Shown in pieces: positions 6,047 to 10,547 of a stretch of 10,547 nucleotides of DNA (position 1 is its first letter; every line of letters begins with the position of its first letter). The position numbers and the translations under genes were made by a program. The notes under the pieces were generated by a model. It worked only from the letters and a program-made list of their open reading frames with translations, did not search any database and was not told where the DNA came from. Source of the DNA: Pseudomonadota bacterium (GTDB lineage: Bacteria; Pseudomonadota; Gammaproteobacteria; Burkholderiales; Burkholderiaceae); NCBI GenBank assembly GCA_021778935.1, contig JAJYBQ010000062.1, positions 1 to 10,547 of the forward strand, read 5' to 3'.

Positions 6047-7192
6047 ATGAACTCGTCGTCGCACCGCCGCGTCGCCTGTGCCGCCGTCGCCTTGACGTTT
6101 GCGTTCGCGGCCGGACTTGCCGCGGCGCAGGCGCCCGCGGCCCGGGCCGCCGCGGGTCAGGACGCCGTGCCGGTGCAATCGGCCGGGAAGATTCCGCCGG
6201 TCACCGGTTCCAAGGAAAAGCCCGTGCTGTCCTGGGGCAAGCCCTTGCCGTATCCCGTGGTGATCGCCGATCGACGCAACAACCGCCTGCTGGAAGTGGC
6301 GCCCGACAAGCGGGTGGTCTGGCGGTTCGGTTCGCCCAATCTGAAGATCTACCACGACAACGACGACGTCTACTTTTCGCCGGACGGCCGTTGGCTGGCG
6401 ATCAGCGAGGAAGACAACCAGGACATCCACCTCATCGACTACTACGACGGGACGCTGGCGTGGAGCTACGGCGTCGCCGATCAGCCCGGCAACGGCCCCG
6501 GCCAGATGAATTTTCCGGACGATGCGCATCTCATCGACCATGGCAAGACCATGATGGTCGCCGACATCCGCAACTGCCGGATCCTGTTCATCGATCAGGC
6601 GACGTCAAAAATCGAAACGCAATGGGGCGGCCTGAGCCGCAAGGGTGGTCATTGGGCGCACGACCCGTCCTGTCGGCACGACCCGCCGCACCATTTCGGT
6701 TTGCCCAACGGCGACGTCGAGTTGCCCAACGGCGACATCCTGATCTCTGAAATCCTCGGGTCGTGGATTACCGAGGTACGGCGCGACGGCGCGGTGGTTT
6801 GGAGCATGCACACCCCCGGCGGCATGCAGTATCCCTCCGACGCCATGCCGACCCGCGACGGGCAGGTGATCGTCGCCGGCTATACCAAGCCCGGTCGTGT
6901 CATCATTTTCGATCCCAAGACCCGTAAGATCACCTGGGACTATCACGTTCTGCGCGGCGAGGGCATGCTCAACCACCCTTCGCTGGCGGAGGAGCTTCCC
7001 GACGGCGACGTGATCCTCAACGACGACTATCGTGACCGGGTCATCGTGATCGACCGGAAGACCAAAAGGATCATTTGGCAGTACGGACACACCGACGTGA
7101 AGGGATCTGCGCCGGGGTACTTGAACAATCCGGACGGCATCGACGTCGATGTCTACCGGGACTGGAAGGCGGCGCTGCAAGCGCAAAAATGA
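6047..7192 (+). CDS. Secreted six-bladed beta-propeller protein (PQQ/NHL-like)
   Basis: This 381-aa protein has a clear Sec signal peptide: HRR, then a hydrophobic stretch (about residues 9-27) and an AXA site (A27-Q28-A29), so it is periplasmic or secreted. The mature part shows about six repeats of roughly 45-50 residues, starting near residues 70, 106, 159, 223, 265 and 312. Each follows the pattern 'LPDGDxLIxD..x.RVIxID.xT.xIxWxYG' (for example DRVIVIDRKTKRIIWQYG), which is a beta-propeller blade. I cannot tell whether it binds a cofactor, acts as an enzyme (arylsulfotransferase-like propellers look similar) or is a binding scaffold. A His/Cys-rich loop between blades 3 and 4 (GHWAHDPSCRHDPPHH) could bind a metal. 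The ATG at 6047 has a good Shine-Dalgarno (AAAAGGA at 6033-6039, 7-base spacing). Its stop overlaps the galE start as ATGA, so both are probably one operon. Confidence 0.8.
   Translation: MNSSSHRRVACAAVALTFAFAAGLAAAQAPAARAAAGQDAVPVQSAGKIPPVTGSKEKPVLSWGKPLPYPVVIADRRNNRLLEVAPDKRVVWRFGSPNLKIYHDNDDVYFSPDGRWLAISEEDNQDIHLIDYYDGTLAWSYGVADQPGNGPGQMNFPDDAHLIDHGKTMMVADIRNCRILFIDQATSKIETQWGGLSRKGGHWAHDPSCRHDPPHHFGLPNGDVELPNGDILISEILGSWITEVRRDGAVVWSMHTPGGMQYPSDAMPTRDGQVIVAGYTKPGRVIIFDPKTRKITWDYHVLRGEGMLNHPSLAEELPDGDVILNDDYRDRVIVIDRKTKRIIWQYGHTDVKGSAPGYLNNPDGIDVDVYRDWKAALQAQK
6701..6742 (+). repeat. 21-bp tandem duplication inside the propeller gene (LPNGD repeated)
   Basis: Two adjacent 21-base units start at 6701 and 6722 and share their first 15 bases (TTGCCCAACGGCGAC). 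They encode LPNGDVE followed directly by LPNGDIL. One copy supplies the normal blade-start motif; the other looks like an in-frame local duplication that lengthens the loop before blade 4. Confidence 0.6.
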
Positions 7193-8202
7193 ACGTTTTG
7201 CTGACCGGCGGCACCGGCTACATCGGCAGCCACACCTGCGTGCGCCTCATCGAACTGGGGCTGCGCCCGGTGCTGCTCGACAATTTTGCCAACAGCAAGC
7301 GCGCCGTGCTGGACCGCATCGAGCGGGTCACCGGGGTGCGCCCGGCGTTTTTCGAGGTTGACATCCGGGATCGCGTGCGCCTGGACGAAGTCCTCGCCGC
7401 CCGGCCGATCGACGCGGTGATCCACTTCGCAGGCCTGAAGGCGGTCGGCGAATCGGTTCAGCGGCCGTTGTCGTACTACGACAACAACGTGCACGGCTCC
7501 TGCGTGCTGTTCGAAGCCCTGCAGGCGGCGGGGGTACGCACGATGATTTTCAGTTCCTCGGCGACGGTATACGGTGATGCGCGCACCATGCCGATCGGCG
7601 AGGACGCGCCCACGCAGGCGACCAATCCGTACGGCCGCACCAAGCGGATGATCGAGGAAATCCTGCGCGATCTGGCGGTTGCGCAACCGGACTGGTCGGT
7701 CACGCTGCTGCGCTATTTCAACCCGGTGGGCGCGCACCCGTCCGGTGCGATGGGCGAGGATCCGCAGGGGATTCCCAACAACCTCGTCCCGTACATCGCC
7801 CAGGTGGCGGTGGGTCGCCGCGACCGGCTCACGGTCTTCGGCGATGATTACCCCACGCCCGACGGCACCGGGGTGCGCGACTATATTCACGTTCTCGACT
7901 TGGCCGAGGGCCATGTGGCGGCGCTGCAGCACGGCCACCGGCGTCCCGGCGTGCATGTCTACAACCTGGGCACCGGGCAGGGATACAGCGTACTCGAGGT
8001 GCTGCGCGCGTTCGAGCGCGCCTGCGGGCGCGCACTGCCCCATGCCGTGGCGCCGCGCCGCGCCGGGGATGTGGCGACGTGTTGGGCGGATCCGGATCGG
8101 GCCCGGCAGCAGCTCGGCTGGCGCGCGGAGCGCGGCCTCGATCGGATGTGTGAGGATGTATGGCGTTGGCAATCGGCCAACCCGCTGGGGTATCCCGACT
8201 GA
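7189..8202 (+). CDS. galE: UDP-glucose 4-epimerase
   Basis: This 337-aa short-chain dehydrogenase/reductase epimerase interconverts UDP-glucose and UDP-galactose using tightly bound NAD+. It is almost collinear with E. coli GalE (338 aa). Visible landmarks are the Rossmann motif TGGTGYIGSH (6-15), HFAGLKAVGES, catalytic S124 in SSSATVYG, Y148 and K152 in NPYGRTK, substrate-loop N178 in YFNPVGAHPSG, GVRDYIHVLDLAEGH, YNLGTGQGYSVLEV and the C-terminal NPLGYPD. At the position of E. coli Tyr299, before WAD, this protein has Cys298. In human GALE the equivalent residue is Cys307, which opens the pocket for N-acetylated sugars, so UDP-GlcNAc/UDP-GalNAc epimerisation is predicted. The start is set by homology and by the ATGA overlap with the upstream stop; it has no separate Shine-Dalgarno and is likely translated by coupling. 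Products would feed surface polysaccharide or lipopolysaccharide synthesis. Confidence 0.95.
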   Translation: MNVLLTGGTGYIGSHTCVRLIELGLRPVLLDNFANSKRAVLDRIERVTGVRPAFFEVDIRDRVRLDEVLAARPIDAVIHFAGLKAVGESVQRPLSYYDNNVHGSCVLFEALQAAGVRTMIFSSSATVYGDARTMPIGEDAPTQATNPYGRTKRMIEEILRDLAVAQPDWSVTLLRYFNPVGAHPSGAMGEDPQGIPNNLVPYIAQVAVGRRDRLTVFGDDYPTPDGTGVRDYIHVLDLAEGHVAALQHGHRRPGVHVYNLGTGQGYSVLEVLRAFERACGRALPHAVAPRRAGDVATCWADPDRARQQLGWRAERGLDRMCEDVWRWQSANPLGYPD

Positions 8203-8330
8203 TCCGCCGCGGGCCGCCCGATCGTTTTCCGCCTGCGTTCTTCTTGAAACTACCGTTTCGCGCCCGACATAGCACCCAACCGTCCGCCGCCGGGGCCGAT
8301 CCATGACCTGTTGCCTTCCTCCCCCCTCCT

Positions 8331-8384
8331 ATGAGCGCGGATCCTCGCCATTTGGCGGAGCGTCTCCGCACGGAGCCCCCATGA
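8331..8384 (+). CDS. Possible 17-aa leader peptide overlapping the decarboxylase start
   Basis: ATG at 8331 opens a 17-codon frame, MSADPRHLAERLRTEPP, whose TGA (8382-8384) overlaps the decarboxylase ATG at 8381 as ATGA. It has three Arg and ends in Pro-Pro-stop, a context known to slow termination. Polyamine-pathway leader peptides such as E. coli SpeFL set a precedent for control of decarboxylase genes this way. Against it: no Shine-Dalgarno precedes the ATG, because the 17 bases upstream (8314-8330) are all pyrimidines. Treat it as a hypothesis. Confidence 0.2.
   Translation: MSADPRHLAERLRTEPP
8355..8375 (+). promoter_or_regulatory. Alternative hairpins around the decarboxylase ribosome binding site
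   Basis: GCGGAG-CGT-CTCCGC (8355-8369) is a perfect 6-bp hairpin. Its second arm can instead pair with the Shine-Dalgarno GGAG (8372-8375) as CTCC-GCAC-GGAG. The two pairings exclude each other: the first leaves the ribosome site free and the second hides it. A pyrimidine tract at 8314-8330 ending CCTCCT, an anti-Shine-Dalgarno-like sequence, could also cover GGAG. No known riboswitch is recognised. Confidence 0.3.
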
Positions 8385-10547
8385 CCATGCGCTTTCACTT
8401 TCCCATCATCGTCATCGATGAGGATTTCCGCTCGGAAAACGCCAGCGGCGTCGGCATCCGCGCGCTTGCCCGGGCGTTGGAGGAGGAGGGCGTCGAAATC
8501 GTCGGCGCGACCAGCTTTTCCGACGTCAGCGGTTTCGCGCAACAGCACAGCCGTGCTTCCGCCTTCATCCTGTCGGTCGACGACGAGGAACTGGCTGCCG
8601 AAGGCAGTCCGATCGTCGATGACTTGCGCGCCTTCGTCCAGGAAGTCCGGTTCCGCAACGCCGACATCCCCATCTTCCTGTATGGCGAGACCCGCACGTC
8701 GCGTCACCTACCCAACGACATCCTGCGCGAGCTGCATGGTTTCATCCACATGCACGAGGACACGCCGGAGTTCGTCGCCCGCTACATCGTGCGCGAGGCG
8801 CGGCATTACCTCGACGGACTGGCACCGCCTTTTTTCCGCGCGCTCACGCAATACGCGCAGGACAGCTCGTATTCCTGGCACTGCCCCGGCCATTCCGGCG
8901 GCGTGGCCTTCCTGAAAAGCCCGGTGGGGCAGATGTTCCACCAGTTTTTTGGCGAGAACCTGCTGCGGGCGGATGTGTGCAACGCGGTCGATGAGCTGGG
9001 TCAGCTGCTCGACCATACCGGCCCGGTGGCGGCGGCGGAACGCAATGCGGCGCGGATCTTCGGCGCCGACCATCTGTTCTTCGTCACCAATGGCACCTCT
9101 ACGTCGAACAAGATCGTCTGGCACTACACCGTGGCACAGGGCGACATCGTCGTGGTCGATCGCAACTGCCACAAGTCGGTCCTCCATGCGATCACGATGA
9201 CCGGGGCGATCCCCGTGTTTCTCACGCCCAAGCGCAATCACTATGGGATCATCGGCCCGATTCCGCTCGAGGAGTTTCGGTGGGAGGCGATCGCGCAGAA
9301 GATCCGCGAGCACCCCTTGTTGGAAGGCAACGAAGGCAAGCCGCGGGTACTGACGATCACCCAGAGCACCTACGACGGCGTGGTCTACAACGTCGAGACG
9401 ATCAAGAAGCTGCTCGACGGCCGAGTCGACTCCTTGCATTTCGACGAAGCCTGGCTGCCGCATGCAGCGTTTCACGGGTTTTATACCCACATGCATGCCA
9501 TCGGCGGGGTTGCCGGGCCACGTGAGCGCACCCAGAGTTCCATGGTCTTCGCAACGCAGTCGGTGCACAAGCTGCTTGCCGGGCTGTCTCAGTCTTCGCA
9601 GATCCTGATTCAGAACTCCAAAACGGAAAGCCTCGACCGCTGGACGTTCAACGAGTCCTTCATGACGCACACGTCGACGTCGCCTCAGTACGCGATCATT
9701 GCGTCCTGTGACGTCGCTGCGGCGATGATGGAGCCCCCCGGCGGCCCGGCGCTGGTCGAGGAATCGCTCAACGAGGCGCTGGATTTCCGCCGCGCAATGC
9801 GCAAGATCGACGCCGAATACGGCGACTCCTGGTGGTTCCAGGTATGGGGGCCGGACGCAGAACTGCCCGAGGGGGGGGCGGAGCGCGATTACTGGACCTT
9901 GCGCGCCGGGGAACGCTGGCATGGTTTCGGCGACCTCGCGCCGGGCTTCAATCTGCTCGATCCCATCAAGGCAACGATCATCACGCCGGGTCTGGACGTC
10001 GAGGGTTCGTTCGACGAGACCGGCATCCCGGCGGCGGTTCTCACCAAGTACCTGACGGAGCATGGCATCGTCGTCGAGAAAACCGGCCTCTACTCGTTCT
10101 TCATCATGTTCACCATCGGCATCACCAAGGGTCGCTGGAACACCTTGGTGACCGAGCTGCAGCAGTTCAAGGACGACTACGACACCAATCAGCCGCTATG
10201 GCGTGTCATGCCGGAATTCCTGCGTGCGCATCCGCGCTACGAGTCGTACGGTTTGCGCGACCTTTGCCAGGCGATCCACGAAATCTATCGCGCCAAGGAT
10301 ATCGCGCGCCTGACCACCGAGATGTACGTTTCCGAGATGGAGCCGGTGATGATCCCGGCCAAGGCCTACGCGAGGATGGCGCACAACGAGATCGATCGCG
10401 TGCCGATCGACCGGGTCGAGGGGCGGGTCAGCGCAGTATTGCTGACGCCGTACCCCCCCGGCATCCCGTTGCTGATTCCGGGCGAGCGCGTCAACGCCAA
10501 GATCGTGCATTACCTGCAGTTCGCGCGCGAATTCAACGCCAGTTTCC
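8381..10547 (+). CDS. Orn/Lys/Arg decarboxylase, fold-type I PLP enzyme (3' end cut by window)
   Basis: The frame is open from 8381 to the window end, giving 722 residues; relatives are about 710-755 aa, so only a short C-terminus is missing. The order is an N-terminal CheY-like wing domain (about 1-130, IIVIDEDFRSENASG), the PLP domain, and the start of the C-terminal domain (PYPPGIPLLIPGE). Landmarks are HCPGHSGG (167-174), TNGTSTSNK (236-244), H264 in RNCHKS that stacks on PLP, D355 in HFDEAW that contacts the PLP nitrogen, and Schiff-base K397 in SVHKLLAGLSQ. The enzyme removes CO2 from ornithine, lysine or arginine, using up a proton and making putrescine, cadaverine or agmatine; I cannot assign which. 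The ATG at 8381 has GGAG at 8372-8375, five bases upstream. An in-frame ATG at 8303 would add 26 Pro/Ser-rich residues unlike the family. The gene is 178 bp from galE, so it is likely a separate transcription unit. Confidence 0.93.
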   Translation, partial: MTMRFHFPIIVIDEDFRSENASGVGIRALARALEEEGVEIVGATSFSDVSGFAQQHSRASAFILSVDDEELAAEGSPIVDDLRAFVQEVRFRNADIPIFLYGETRTSRHLPNDILRELHGFIHMHEDTPEFVARYIVREARHYLDGLAPPFFRALTQYAQDSSYSWHCPGHSGGVAFLKSPVGQMFHQFFGENLLRADVCNAVDELGQLLDHTGPVAAAERNAARIFGADHLFFVTNGTSTSNKIVWHYTVAQGDIVVVDRNCHKSVLHAITMTGAIPVFLTPKRNHYGIIGPIPLEEFRWEAIAQKIREHPLLEGNEGKPRVLTITQSTYDGVVYNVETIKKLLDGRVDSLHFDEAWLPHAAFHGFYTHMHAIGGVAGPRERTQSSMVFATQSVHKLLAGLSQSSQILIQNSKTESLDRWTFNESFMTHTSTSPQYAIIASCDVAAAMMEPPGGPALVEESLNEALDFRRAMRKIDAEYGDSWWFQVWGPDAELPEGGAERDYWTLRAGERWHGFGDLAPGFNLLDPIKATIITPGLDVEGSFDETGIPAAVLTKYLTEHGIVVEKTGLYSFFIMFTIGITKGRWNTLVTELQQFKDDYDTNQPLWRVMPEFLRAHPRYESYGLRDLCQAIHEIYRAKDIARLTTEMYVSEMEPVMIPAKAYARMAHNEIDRVPIDRVEGRVSAVLLTPYPPGIPLLIPGERVNAKIVHYLQFAREFNASF

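Noticed and set aside
5026..6750. Long plus-strand frame spanning serC antisense and the propeller start
   Set aside because: It crosses two well-supported genes in the wrong frame and is Arg/Gly-rich, as expected for a GC shadow.
8210..8228. Possible galE terminator, CGGG-CCG-CCCG followed by ATCGTTTT
   Set aside because: The stem is only 4 bp and the T-run is four bases and displaced from the stem; too weak to call.
8244..8272. Possible promoter with TTGAAA (-35) before the decarboxylase
   Set aside because: The -35 match is fair, but at 17-base spacing the downstream hexamer does not resemble TATAAT. The GAAAC-TACC-GTTTC hairpin (8246-8259) overlapping it is short and could be chance.
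8303..8380. Upstream in-frame ATG extending the decarboxylase by 26 residues
   Set aside because: The extension is Pro/Ser/Gly-rich and unlike the family N-terminus, and there is no good Shine-Dalgarno; the ATG at 8381 has GGAG at proper spacing.
8708..10063. Long minus-strand open frame opposite the decarboxylase
   Set aside because: The plus strand carries every motif of an Orn/Lys/Arg decarboxylase through this stretch; the antisense product resembles nothing.

Overview
The window is GC-rich, densely coding bacterial chromosome. Gene content points to a proteobacterium, most likely a betaproteobacterium (Burkholderiales or a relative). The pointers are a RegB/RegA-type redox two-component pair, a small protein with the FPRI-NRIAR-W and DRRG-R-GFP blocks I associate with betaproteobacteria, and a large fold-type I Orn/Lys/Arg decarboxylase with the HCPGHSGG and SVHKLLAGLSQ signatures. 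This placement comes from remembered family patterns, not from a search. I see no transposase, integrase, tRNA, rRNA, CRISPR array or phage gene, so this looks like ordinary core or near-core chromosome.

Layout, left to right. (1) The C-terminal part of a TonB-dependent outer-membrane receptor (+, cut by the window edge). (2) A 161-aa conserved hypothetical protein (+), which converges on (3) a regB-regA type operon on the minus strand: a membrane histidine kinase followed after 26 bp by a 184-aa response regulator. (4) An APC-family amino-acid permease (+), head to head with regB, with only 25 bp between the two start codons. (5) A type-2 (Methanosarcina/alphaproteobacterial-type) phosphoserine aminotransferase, serC, on the minus strand, converging on the permease with a GC hairpin between the two stop codons. 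(6) A 157-bp divergent control region rich in inverted repeats. (7) A secreted six-bladed beta-propeller protein whose stop overlaps (ATGA) the start of (8) galE. (9) A leader region of about 180 bp with alternative hairpins and a possible small upstream ORF, followed by (10) a large Orn/Lys/Arg decarboxylase that runs off the right edge with about 722 residues visible.

How the genes work together. RegB/RegA would sense the quinone pool and cysteine redox state and control energy metabolism genes; the permease may share its promoter region. SerC makes phosphoserine for serine biosynthesis. The propeller and galE look translationally coupled, which is an odd pairing of an exported protein with a cytoplasmic sugar-nucleotide enzyme. 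The decarboxylase would consume protons and make polyamines (putrescine, cadaverine or agmatine).

I found no clear new multi-gene system. The best leads are small-scale: a GalE with cysteine at the substrate gatekeeper position (predicting UDP-GlcNAc/GalNAc activity), a possible translational switch and 17-codon leader ORF overlapping the decarboxylase start, the nearly leaderless head-to-head regB/permease start region, and the palindrome cluster between serC and the propeller gene.
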